The notes: generated from the letters alone by a model not told the origin. DNA of 7,428 nt from JBHEMK01 sp046262635 (GCA_046262635.1 JBHEMK010000060.1:1-7428); one strand, 5' to 3'. Numbered from the stretch's first letter, positions 1 through 6,262 are shown. Program-made: numbers and translations.

Positions 1-3
1 ACG

Positions 4-20
4 CTTATCTCTGAGATTAG
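4..20. promoter_or_regulatory. 17-bp near-perfect palindrome, candidate operator
   Basis: CTTATCTCTGAGATTAG is symmetric about T12, with seven of eight base pairs matching; only positions 6 and 18 do not pair. The inner 11 bp (ATCTC-T-GAGAT, 7-17) are perfect. It lies 57 bp upstream of the persulfide dioxygenase-like gene, in a stretch clearly more AT-rich than the rest of the window. The length and symmetry fit a site for a dimeric repressor. I do not recognise the motif as that of a named regulator, and since the window starts here it could belong to an unseen divergent gene. Confidence 0.4.
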
Positions 21-36
21 GATAAAGTAATTCTAA

Positions 37-72
37 CTATCGGAAGGATAGCCGGGCCGCGCGATATCCTTC
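37..72 (+). promoter_or_regulatory. Two overlapping inverted repeats in the leader of the MBL-rhodanese gene
   Basis: Two perfect inverted repeats share bases. CTATC (37-41) pairs with GATAG (47-51) across GGAAG. GAAGGATA (43-50) pairs with TATCCTTC (65-72) across a 14-nt GC-rich spacer. They cannot form together. The only Shine-Dalgarno-like run, GGAAGG (42-47), sits in or beside both stems and is too far (29 nt) from the GTG at 77 to serve it when unfolded. They may be DNA operators flanking a promoter, or alternative RNA stems if transcription starts further upstream. Confidence 0.4.
65..70 (+). promoter_or_regulatory. Possible -10 element of a leaderless promoter
   Basis: TATCCT matches TANNNT and ends 6 bp before the GTG at 77, the spacing expected when transcription begins at the start codon. 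No ribosome binding site lies within 25 nt of that GTG. Leaderless genes are common in Actinobacteria. No convincing -35 hexamer is seen at the expected place (about 42-47, GGAAGG). An alternative TANNNT (TAAAGT, 23-28) would give a roughly 40-nt leader. Confidence 0.35.
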
Positions 73-76
73 AGCG

Positions 77-1423
77 GTGCTCTTCCGCCAATTCGTCGAC
101 GACGATCTCGGGTGCGCCTCCTATCTCATCGGCGACGAGGCGGCGGCCGAGGCGGTCGTCGTCGACCCCGCCTACCGGATTGAGCCGTACCTCGAGGAGG
201 CCGCGCGGCGCGAGGTCCAGCTCGTCGGCGTGCTCGAGACGCATACGCACGCCGACCACGTCTCCGGCCACGGCAGGCTCGCACTCGAGCACGGCGTACC
301 GGTCTCTGTGCACCGCGAGGCGAACGCCGCCTTCGGGCACGAGTCCCTGGCCGACGGCGACGAGATTGTCGTCGGCCAGGTGCGCATCCGCGTCCTGCAC
401 ACACCCGGGCACCGGCCGGAGCATTGCGCCTTTGCTGTGATCGACGGCTCGCGCGCGTCCGAGCCATGGCTCGTCCTGACCGGCGACTCGCTCTTCGTCG
501 GCGACGCCGCGCGGCCCGATCTCGCAGTGGACGCGAGAGCTGGCGCGGAGGACCTCTTCCGGAGCCTCCGCCGCCTGGCCGAACTCGCGGACGGCGTCGA
601 GCTCTACCCGGGGCACGTCGCCGGGTCGCTCTGCGGCGCCGGGATGAGCTCGAAGGCCTCCTCGACGATCGGCTTCGAGCGGAGGTTCAACCGCGCGCTC
701 GTGCTTTCGGTGCGCGAGCAGTTCGTCGCCGAGCTGGCCGGATCGCTGCCGCCGCGGCCGCCGAACATCGACCGGATCATCGAGCTCAACCGTGGGCCGT
801 TCGTCGGCGCCCAGGAACCACTCCGCCGGCTCGACGCTGTTCCCCAGGGCGCGCTCGTGCTCGACGTCCGGCCGGCCGGGACGGCCGCCGCCGGGCACGT
901 CCCGGGCTCGCTCAACGTCCCGCTGGACGGCTCGAGCTTCTCGACGAAAGCCGGCTTCGTGCTGCCACTCGACCGGGCCGTGGTCGTGCACGCGTCCTCG
1001 GAGAGCGAGGCGCAGCGGGCGGCCGACGGGCTGCGGGCCGTGGCGTTCTTCGACCTCGCCGGCCGGCTGGAGCACGCTGCGGCGACCGAGCGGACGGCCA
1101 CGGTCGAGGTGGCCGAGCTCGAGCGGCTGCTCGCCGACGGCGAGATCGAGCTGATCGACGTGCGCGAGGCTGAGGAGCGGAACCTCGGCTACATCCCAGG
1201 CAGCACGCACATCCCGTACCGGCTGATCGGCAAGGCTGCCGAGAACGGCCTCGCCGGCGATCGCCCGATCGTCACCATCTGCGAGTCCGGGCCACGCGCG
1301 GCAATCGCGGCGAGCGTGCTCGTTGCCGGCGGCCTCGACGCCCGGCCCGTCCTGCACGGCGGCGTCACCGACTGGCAGGCTCGCGGCGGCGAGACCGTGC
1401 AGTTCCGCCGCTGCGGCGGATAG
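77..1423 (+). CDS. MBL-fold persulfide dioxygenase fused to two rhodanese domains (CstB-like)
   Basis: A 448-residue cytoplasmic enzyme predicted to oxidise protein or low-molecular-weight persulfides and to move sulfane sulfur, as in sulfide detoxification. Residues 1-240 are a metallo-beta-lactamase fold with THTHADH (55-61), HTPGH (108-112), TGDSLF (135-140) and YPGH (177-180). These supply the usual metal ligands H56, H58, H112, D137 and H180, with D60 and H61 also conserved. Residues about 250-335 form a rhodanese-like domain whose active-loop position reads VHASSES, with no cysteine, so it should be inactive. Residues about 342-445 form a second rhodanese with CESGPR and probable nucleophile C402. 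PDO, pseudo-rhodanese, active rhodanese is the order known for staphylococcal CstB, of similar length. The GTG at 77 is chosen because an in-frame stop lies at 23-25, no other start occurs between, and MLFRQF is a family-like N-terminus. Substrate is inferred; a glyoxalase II-like hydrolase is less likely given the rhodaneses. Confidence 0.88.
   Translation: MLFRQFVDDDLGCASYLIGDEAAAEAVVVDPAYRIEPYLEEAARREVQLVGVLETHTHADHVSGHGRLALEHGVPVSVHREANAAFGHESLADGDEIVVGQVRIRVLHTPGHRPEHCAFAVIDGSRASEPWLVLTGDSLFVGDAARPDLAVDARAGAEDLFRSLRRLAELADGVELYPGHVAGSLCGAGMSSKASSTIGFERRFNRALVLSVREQFVAELAGSLPPRPPNIDRIIELNRGPFVGAQEPLRRLDAVPQGALVLDVRPAGTAAAGHVPGSLNVPLDGSSFSTKAGFVLPLDRAVVVHASSESEAQRAADGLRAVAFFDLAGRLEHAAATERTATVEVAELERLLADGEIELIDVREAEERNLGYIPGSTHIPYRLIGKAAENGLAGDRPIVTICESGPRAAIAASVLVAGGLDARPVLHGGVTDWQARGGETVQFRRCGG
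1404..1420. repeat. Perfect GC palindrome at the end of the MBL-rhodanese gene
   Basis: TCCGCCGC (1404-1411) and GCGGCGGA (1413-1420) are exact reverse complements around a single T, ending directly before the TAG stop at 1421. RNA from either strand could form a strong hairpin of about 6-7 bp. There is no run of T on either side, so a classical Rho-independent terminator is not supported. Its position between convergent stops, which are only 8 bp apart, makes a two-way transcription block possible. It also encodes FRRCGG, so chance from GC-rich codons is an alternative. Confidence 0.3.
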
Positions 1424-1431
1424 GCGACCTT

Positions 1432-2616
1432 CTACCCCAGCCTGTCGACGGCGTAGCCCCAGCTGCCCATCGTCTCGAGGAGCTCGTCGCAATGGGCCCG
1501 GTCGCGCGTCAGCAGCGTCAGCTCGATGCCCGTCTCGCCGACGCCGACGTCGGCTCCCTCGCGCCGGTGCTCGACCTCGACGACGTTGACGCGCTCGCCG
1601 CCAAGCAGCGCCAGCAGCTTCGCGAGCTCGCCTGGTCGATCGGGCACACGCGTCCGGACGACGAGGTAGCGGCCGGCGAGGCCGAGGCCGTGCTGTGCGA
1701 CCGAGACGAGCAGCGAGGCGTCGATGTTGCCGCCGGAAAGGACGATCCCGACCGGGCCGTTGCCCGAGAGCCGGTCGCTGACGAGCGCGGCGACCCCCAC
1801 TGCACCGGCGCCTTCGACGACGAGCTTGACCCGCTCGAGCAGGAGCACGATCGCCTGGGCGATCTCCTCGTCGGTGACGACGACGATCTCGTCCAGGACC
1901 TGTTCGAGAATCGACATCGTCAGCTCGCCCGGCTGCTTGACCGCGATCCCGTCGGCGATCGTGAACCCGGGTCCTCCGGGCAGGGTGCCTGCGGCCTGCA
2001 CGCCGACGACGCGCACGCCCGGGAGCAGGGCCTTGACCGCCGTGGCAATCCCGGACGCCAGCCCGCCGCCGCCGATCGGCACGACAACGGTCTCGACCTG
2101 CGGCACCTGCTCCGCGAGCTCGAGACCGATCGTCCCCTGCCCTGCGATCACGATCGGATCCTCGAAGGGGTGGATGAACGTGGCGCCGGTTTCCGCGACG
2201 AACGCCGCCGCGGCCCCGAGGCATTCCTCGAGCACCCCGGCGGTCAGCTCGATCCGCGCGCCGTAGCTCAGCGTCGCGTCCACCTTCGCCATCGGGGCGT
2301 CCTGCGGCATGAAGATCGTCGCCGCGGCGCCGATTTTGCGTGCGGCCCAGGCGACGGCCTGGCCGTGGTTGCCCGCACTGGCCGCCACCACGCCCGCGGC
2401 GCGCTCGACCTCGTCCAGACGCGAGATGCGGTTGTACGCGCCGCGCACCTTGAAGGAGCCCGTGCGCTGCAGGTTCTCGGCCTTGAGCAGCACGCTCCGG
2501 CCGACGAGCCGAGAGAGGGTCTCGGACCCGTAGATCGGGGTCGCGCGAGCCACGCCGTCGAGACGTGCTCGCGCCTCCCTGATCTCAGCGAGGCCCGGAC
2601 CCGTTTTCGTTGCCAA
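1432..2616 (-). CDS. ilvA: Threonine ammonia-lyase with C-terminal ACT domain
   Basis: A 394-residue PLP enzyme that deaminates L-threonine (and probably L-serine) to 2-oxobutyrate (pyruvate) and ammonia. The fold-type II catalytic domain covers about residues 8-310. SFKVRGA (54-60) holds the Schiff-base lysine K56; SAGNHGQ (80-86) and GGGGLASG (182-189) are the substrate and PLP-phosphate loops; SGGN (294-297) is the conserved C-terminal loop. One ACT domain (about 316-394, with VPDRPGEL) suggests amino-acid control. This is the medium, single-ACT form rather than the long biosynthetic enzyme with paired regulatory domains. The start is TTG at 2616, supported by GGAGAAGG at 2633-2626, 9 nt upstream; no better in-frame start precedes the conserved EIREARARL. 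It overlaps the end of meaB by 32 nt, so coupled translation is likely. 2-Oxobutyrate can feed isoleucine synthesis or propionyl-CoA; the meaB neighbour favours the latter. Confidence 0.93.
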   Translation of the reverse strand: MATKTGPGLAEIREARARLDGVARATPIYGSETLSRLVGRSVLLKAENLQRTGSFKVRGAYNRISRLDEVERAAGVVAASAGNHGQAVAWAARKIGAAATIFMPQDAPMAKVDATLSYGARIELTAGVLEECLGAAAAFVAETGATFIHPFEDPIVIAGQGTIGLELAEQVPQVETVVVPIGGGGLASGIATAVKALLPGVRVVGVQAAGTLPGGPGFTIADGIAVKQPGELTMSILEQVLDEIVVVTDEEIAQAIVLLLERVKLVVEGAGAVGVAALVSDRLSGNGPVGIVLSGGNIDASLLVSVAQHGLGLAGRYLVVRTRVPDRPGELAKLLALLGGERVNVVEVEHRREGADVGVGETGIELTLLTRDRAHCDELLETMGSWGYAVDRLG

Positions 2617-3577
2617 TCCTGAACACCTTCTCCATGATCTCGCGGACGGCGCTGAGCGGGTCGAGCTGACGCCGCTGCACCTCGTCGAGCAGCCGCCGCA
2701 GCTCCGGATCGCCGGCGACGACCTGCTCGAGATGCACCTTCACCCGGGCCGAGGCGACGGCGAACACCTCCGCGGCCAGATTCTTGCGGCGCCGCTCCTC
2801 CAGTCCGCCGCTTCGCTCGAGGTGGGCGCGATGCTCCTCCACCCTCGCCCAGAGCTCCGGCACGTTCTCGCCGCTGAGAGCGTCGGTCATGACAATCGGC
2901 GGCCGCCACTCCGCCTCGCGGTCGAGTGAGAGAATCGAGCGCACCTCGTTCAGCATCGTCTGCGCGGCCGGGTGGTCCATCTTGTTGATTGCGATCACGT
3001 CGGGGATCTCCATGATCCCCGCCTTCAGCGCCTGGACGGAGTCGCCCGAGCCAGGCATCAGGACGAGCAGAACGGTGTCGGCGATCCCGATCACCTCGAC
3101 CTCGCTCTGGCCGGCACCGACAGTCTCGAGGAAGACGAGTTGCTTGCCCCCAGCGTCGAGGATGAGCAGGGCCTGGAGCGCTGCCTCGGCGAGGCCGCCG
3201 AGGTGGCCGCGCGTGCCCATCGACCGGATGAAGACCCCCGGATCGAGGAAGTGGTCGGCGAGCCGAATCCGGTCGCCGAGCAGCGCGCCGTGCGAGAACG
3301 GGCTCGACGGGTCGACCGAGATCACCCCGACCGTCCTCTCCGCGGCGCGCACCAGCCGGACGAGACCGCTGATCAGGCTCGACTTGCCCACCCCTGGCGG
3401 CCCGGTCACCCCGACGACGTAGGTGTTGCCCGTGTCCGGGTAGAGGTCGGCGACGAGGTCGTGGGCGAGCGGCTCCGAGTTCTCGACGAGGCTGATCGCC
3501 CGTGCGAGCGCGCGCGTCTGGCCTGCGCGGACTCCCGCCGCGAGCGTCTCCCGCGTCCACCCCTGTCGCCCAGCCAC
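2585..3577 (-). CDS. meaB: MeaB/ArgK-family GTPase, methylmalonyl-CoA mutase chaperone
   Basis: A 330-residue cytoplasmic G3E-type P-loop GTPase. Family members protect adenosylcobalamin-dependent methylmalonyl-CoA mutase and gate delivery of its cofactor. Visible motifs: Walker A GPPGVGKSS (59-67, K65, S66), VDPSSPFSHGALLGDR (88-103, the typical metal-binding/switch region), ETVGAGQSE (150-158, the family's signature for the switch loop) and NKMD (198-201) for guanine specificity. The C-terminal helical part (about 260-325) matches the dimerisation region of the family, and the length is typical. The start is GTG at 3577 with AGGA at 3588-3585, 7 nt upstream. The MFS stop lies 9 nt before it and ilvA overlaps its end. 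No mutase or cobalamin gene is in the window, so the partner must be encoded elsewhere. The older ArgK name (arginine transport kinase) should not be taken as function. Confidence 0.95.
   Translation of the reverse strand: MAGRQGWTRETLAAGVRAGQTRALARAISLVENSEPLAHDLVADLYPDTGNTYVVGVTGPPGVGKSSLISGLVRLVRAAERTVGVISVDPSSPFSHGALLGDRIRLADHFLDPGVFIRSMGTRGHLGGLAEAALQALLILDAGGKQLVFLETVGAGQSEVEVIGIADTVLLVLMPGSGDSVQALKAGIMEIPDVIAINKMDHPAAQTMLNEVRSILSLDREAEWRPPIVMTDALSGENVPELWARVEEHRAHLERSGGLEERRRKNLAAEVFAVASARVKVHLEQVVAGDPELRRLLDEVQRRQLDPLSAVREIMEKVFRIGNENGSGPR
2626..2633 (-). promoter_or_regulatory. Ribosome binding site of ilvA inside meaB
   Basis: On the minus strand GGAGAAGG lies 9 nt before the TTG at 2616 and within the last codons of meaB. 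It decides the TTG start, which would otherwise be doubtful, and implies that ribosomes can load onto ilvA while still finishing meaB. Confidence 0.6.
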
Positions 3578-3586
3578 GAAGGGATC

Positions 3587-4828
3587 CTAGAGAGCCGCGT
3601 CCGGAGCGGGCGCCGGCCCAGCCGCCCGCGAGCTGCCACGGACGAGCAGCGTGCCGGCGATGCCGGCTGCGGCGAAGATGCCGGCGGCAAGTCCCACCGC
3701 TCCGCGCGCTCCCAGGCCCTCGAGCAGCAGGCCTGCGACGGCCATCCCGCCACCGATCGCGATGAAGTTCGTGCTCATGATGAGCGTCACAGCCCGGCCC
3801 CTCAACTCGTCCTCGACGCCGCGCTGGACGAACAGGGCGTTGCAGACGCCGGCGATCCCGTTGCCGACACCGCTGACGCAGAAGCAGACGGACGCCACCC
3901 ACACGTTCGGACTGACCGCCACGAGTGCGAAGCCTGCGGCGATCAATCCAATCCCGATCCCGTAGGTGTGAGCGACGCCGACGCGCGACTCGAGCAGCTC
4001 GACCACGGCATTGCCGAGCACCAGGCCGACGCCGACCGAGCCGAAGACGAACCCGTAGCCGAAGTCCCCGGCGGCGAAGGTGTCCTTGGCGAGGAACAGC
4101 TCCACCACGTTGCCGATGCCGATCCCGACCGACGCGATCGTCCACGCGACGAGCACCGTCAGCAGTGAACGCGAGCGAAGAACCACCTCGGCGCCGTCGC
4201 GCAGGTCACTCCAGTGGCCTCGGCTCAGCGCGACCGACGACTGGAGCAGCCTCTGCGGAATCTGCGCGACCATCAACGCCGAGAGGAGGAACGTGACGCC
4301 GTTGATCCAGTACGCCGCGTGCGGGCCGGCCGCAGCGGTGAGGACGCCGCCGATCACCGGGGCGATCGCCCAGCTTGTGTTCTCGCTGCTCTGCAGGAGC
4401 GCGTTCGCGGCCGGCAGCTCGTCGTCGGAGACGAGGTTCGGGACGCCGGCGTAGGCCGCGGGACGGAAAACGCCGCTGGCGAGGCCCGCGAGAGCTGCCA
4501 GGGCGACGATCGAGCCTGCGCCGGGTGCGAACGGCAGCGTGCAGAAGACGGCCGCCCGGACGAGGTCGGCGCCGACCATCAGGCCCCGACGTGAAAGCCG
4601 GTCGAGGAGCGGCCCGAGAAGGAGGCCGACGGCGATCGTCGGCAGGAACTCCACCACCATCAGCCCTCCGACCCAGAGGCCCGAGTCGGTGCGGTCCTCG
4701 ACGTCGATCGCGAGCGCGACCGCAGCGAGCAGCGTTCCGAGGCTCGAGCCAACCGTCGCGAAGAAGAGCAGGCGGAAGCTCTTGAGCCTGAGGGGGCGGA
4801 CTAGCCGGAGAAGCGAGCGGCGTTCCAC
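3587..4828 (-). CDS. MFS transporter, EntS/MFS_3-like exporter
   Basis: A 413-residue integral membrane protein of the major facilitator superfamily. About twelve hydrophobic segments can be traced, roughly at residues 21-42, 52-75, 85-103, 105-128, 152-168, 172-190, 222-245, 256-280, 287-305, 309-332, 346-370 and 376-397, with a long central cytoplasmic loop around 191-220. Motif A appears as GPLLDRLSRR (72-81) after helix 2. RGVEDELRGRAVTL (336-349), in the corresponding loop of the second half, resembles the EntS-like MFS_3 group of proton-driven exporters. The C-terminus is a short Ala/Pro-rich cytoplasmic tail. Start GTG at 4828, with AGG at 4840-4838, 9 nt upstream. It lies 24 nt after the hisC stop and 9 nt before meaB, so it is within the operon. 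The substrate cannot be read from the sequence; export of an amino acid, antibiotic or siderophore are all possible. Confidence 0.87.
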   Translation of the reverse strand: MERRSLLRLVRPLRLKSFRLLFFATVGSSLGTLLAAVALAIDVEDRTDSGLWVGGLMVVEFLPTIAVGLLLGPLLDRLSRRGLMVGADLVRAAVFCTLPFAPGAGSIVALAALAGLASGVFRPAAYAGVPNLVSDDELPAANALLQSSENTSWAIAPVIGGVLTAAAGPHAAYWINGVTFLLSALMVAQIPQRLLQSSVALSRGHWSDLRDGAEVVLRSRSLLTVLVAWTIASVGIGIGNVVELFLAKDTFAAGDFGYGFVFGSVGVGLVLGNAVVELLESRVGVAHTYGIGIGLIAAGFALVAVSPNVWVASVCFCVSGVGNGIAGVCNALFVQRGVEDELRGRAVTLIMSTNFIAIGGGMAVAGLLLEGLGARGAVGLAAGIFAAAGIAGTLLVRGSSRAAGPAPAPDAAL

Positions 4829-4852
4829 GGCGCCGAACCTAACACCTGTCTG

Positions 4853-5977
4853 TTAGGACGAGGCTGCGCCGGCCAGAACACTGCCGAGCGCCACGCCGAA
4901 ACGCTCGTTTTCAGCGGCCGTCCCAACCGTGACGCGGATCGCACCGGGCGCACCGAAACCGGCCAGCGGGCGAACGATCACACCCTGGCGGAGGAGCTGC
5001 TCGAAGAGGGGACGCGAGTCCTCTCCGACCTCGACATAGACGAAGTTCGCAACGGCGGGGCCGACGGGCTCGAACCCGTGCCCGCGGATCTCCTTCTCGA
5101 CCCGCACACGGCCCTCTGCGTTCTCGCGGCGCCGCCGCTCGAGCTCGCCGCCGTCATCGCCGCCGAGGCTCGCGAGTGCGGCCGCCTGCGCAGTCGCGCC
5201 GAGGTCGAAGGCACGGCGTACCTTCGCCGCCTCGGTCACCACCTCCGCGGGCCCGATGCCGTAGCCGACCCGCAGCCCGGCGAGGCCGTAAATCTTCGAG
5301 AAGGTGCGGAGGACGATCACCTGCCGGCCGGCCCGGAAGTAGTCGGCGACGCCGTCCGCGTAGTCGGGGTCGTCGATGTACTCGAAGTACGCCTGGTCGA
5401 GGACAGTGAGGACGTGCTCGGGGACGCGCTCGAAATACGCGTCGAGCTCGACTCGCGAGTTGCACGTCCCGGTCGGGTTGTTAGGGTGGCAGACGTAGAC
5501 GATCTTCGTCCGAGGAGTCACCGCGGCCAGTAGACCGTCGAGGTCGTAGCGGTGGTCACGCAGCGGCACACGCACCGGGATCGCGCCGCACTTGACCGCG
5601 TCGATCAGGTAGCTCGGGAAGGACGGCCAGCCCAGCACGACCTCGTCGCCGGGATCGAGGAGGGCCTGCGAGAGGCAGTCGATGAGGCCGTCGGCGCCTG
5701 CTCCGACCGCGATCTCCTCGAGCCGGACGCTGTGGAGGGCCGCCAGGGACCGGCGCAGCGCCCAGGCACCACCGTCGGGATACCGGTTCAGCTCCGGCGC
5801 GACGCGCGCCATCGCCTCGAGCGCTGCCTGAAAGGGCCCGTACGGTCCCTCGTTGGAGGCGAGCTTGACCACGCGATCAAGACCAAGCTCGCGCTGCACC
5901 TCCTCGACCGGCTTGCCGGGCTCGTAGGGAAGCAGCCCGGCGAGCGCCGGGCGGAACAGGCCCCGGCCGGCCGGCAC
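4853..5977 (-). CDS. hisC: Histidinol-phosphate aminotransferase (class I/II PLP aminotransferase)
   Basis: A 374-residue cytosolic fold-type I aminotransferase, predicted to interconvert histidinol phosphate and imidazole-acetol phosphate using glutamate/2-oxoglutarate in histidine biosynthesis. LPYEPGKPVEEVQRELG near the N-terminus and KLASNEGPYGP (38-48) are typical of HisC. CHPNNPTG (163-170, N167), LDQAYFEY (193-200, D194), the Schiff-base motif TFSKIYGLAGLR (225-236, K228, R236) and AIRVTVGT (346-353, R348 for the substrate carboxylate) complete the active site. I place the start at GTG 5977, whose G is also the last base of the upstream TAG stop (TAGTG). The longer TTG start at 6019 would add 14 residues overlapping the upstream gene, without family similarity. 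No Shine-Dalgarno is clear, so reinitiation is expected. No other his genes are nearby, so an aromatic or phenylalanine aminotransferase of the same family remains possible. Confidence 0.85.
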   Translation of the reverse strand: MPAGRGLFRPALAGLLPYEPGKPVEEVQRELGLDRVVKLASNEGPYGPFQAALEAMARVAPELNRYPDGGAWALRRSLAALHSVRLEEIAVGAGADGLIDCLSQALLDPGDEVVLGWPSFPSYLIDAVKCGAIPVRVPLRDHRYDLDGLLAAVTPRTKIVYVCHPNNPTGTCNSRVELDAYFERVPEHVLTVLDQAYFEYIDDPDYADGVADYFRAGRQVIVLRTFSKIYGLAGLRVGYGIGPAEVVTEAAKVRRAFDLGATAQAAALASLGGDDGGELERRRRENAEGRVRVEKEIRGHGFEPVGPAVANFVYVEVGEDSRPLFEQLLRQGVIVRPLAGFGAPGAIRVTVGTAAENERFGVALGSVLAGAASS

Positions 5978-6195
5978 TAGGCTTGCGCGTCGCCGAAGAC
6001 GCGGATCTTCTTGCGCCAAAAGAGCAGCGCCCCGCCGAGGCCCGCGACGGCGACGGCTATGGCGCTCTTGTTCGGGCGCATGGTGTCACCGACGGTGCCG
6101 GGCACGACGTCCTTGGCCCTCTTCCTCGCGACGCGCTTGCCGACCTTGATCGCGGCCCAACCGACGAGCGCGTTTCGCCTGTTCACAATCGCCAT
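5977..6195 (-). CDS. Small single-pass membrane protein, unknown function
   Basis: A 72-residue protein I cannot assign. Residues 5-29 form a strongly basic, probably amphipathic stretch (RRNALVGWAAIKVGKRVARK) rich in Arg and Lys. It is followed by a short linker with Pro and Gly (31-42), one hydrophobic segment (about 45-60, AIAVAVAGLGGALLFW) and a basic RKK stop-transfer end. The C-terminus is probably cytoplasmic by the positive-inside rule, although the N-terminal half is also basic, so topology is uncertain. This is the only ORF in the window with ATG and a near-ideal ribosome binding site (AAAGGAG at 6208-6202, 6-nt spacer), suggesting strong translation. Its stop overlaps the hisC start by one base. 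It may be a membrane-stress or envelope small protein, or act mainly as a leader for hisC; both are inference. Confidence 0.8.
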   Translation of the reverse strand: MAIVNRRNALVGWAAIKVGKRVARKRAKDVVPGTVGDTMRPNKSAIAVAVAGLGGALLFWRKKIRVFGDAQA

Positions 6196-6201
6196 TTCCG
6201 A

Positions 6202-6208
6202 CTCCTTT
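6202..6208 (-). promoter_or_regulatory. Strong ribosome binding site of the 72-residue gene
   Basis: AAAGGAG on the minus strand with a 6-nt spacer to ATG at 6195. It is the best Shine-Dalgarno match in the window. It fixes this start and argues against the longer stop-free frame that runs back to 7080 in the same phase. Confidence 0.75.
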
Positions 6209-6220
6209 CGGTTTGAAGCG

Positions 6221-6226
6221 AGGCTA
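6221..6226 (-). promoter_or_regulatory. Possible -10 element before the 72-residue gene and hisC operon
   Basis: TAGCCT on the minus strand matches TANNNT and lies 25 nt before the ATG at 6195, leaving room for a transcript leader of about 18-20 nt that still contains the ribosome binding site. The -35 region around 6244-6249 (AGCGGC) is not convincing. Reading-through from the sigma gene is the alternative. Confidence 0.25.
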
Positions 6227-6241
6227 TCGCACTGCGCGCGG

Positions 6242-6262
6242 ACGCCGCTCTGCGGCCGGCGT
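6242..6262 (-). terminator. GC-rich hairpin just after the sigma-factor stop
   Basis: ACGCCG (6242-6247) pairs with CGGCGT (6257-6262). Alternatively GCCGC (6244-6248) pairs with GCGGC (6252-6256) around a TCT loop. The structure starts one base after the TGA stop (6266-6264) on the minus strand. No T-run follows, so it is at best a Rho-type or weak terminator, or an RNA-stabilising hairpin separating the sigma gene from the next transcription unit. Confidence 0.3.

Noticed and set aside
824..1081. First rhodanese domain as a catalytic sulfurtransferase
   Set aside because: The active-loop position reads VHASSES without cysteine, so a nucleophile is missing.
1404..1420. Classical Rho-independent terminator between the convergent genes
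   Set aside because: The palindrome is strong, but no T-run follows it on either strand.
71..2224. Very long open frame on the minus strand opposite the MBL-rhodanese gene
   Set aside because: It encodes an Arg/Gly/Asp-rich low-complexity product with no recognisable domain and is the shadow of GC-rich codons; the plus strand carries complete, motif-bearing domains.
1492..2622. Plus-strand frames opposite ilvA and, at 2972-4168, opposite meaB and MFS
   Set aside because: Antisense shadows with abnormal Asp/His/Arg composition and no domains; no ribosome binding site or promoter supports them.
2585..3577. Arginine/ornithine transport kinase (ArgK) annotation
   Set aside because: The G3E GTPase motifs, including ETVGAGQSE and NKMD, fit MeaB; the transport-kinase name is a historical one for the same family.
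2268..4145. 625-residue minus-strand frame across ilvA, meaB and the MFS gene
   Set aside because: It is out of phase with three genes whose catalytic motifs are intact, and its product is Arg/Gly-rich low complexity.
5978..6019. TTG at 6019 as the start of hisC
   Set aside because: It would add 14 residues (AQEDPRLRRRASL and so on) that do not resemble HisC and lie inside the upstream gene; the GTG at 5977 overlapping its stop is a standard coupled start.
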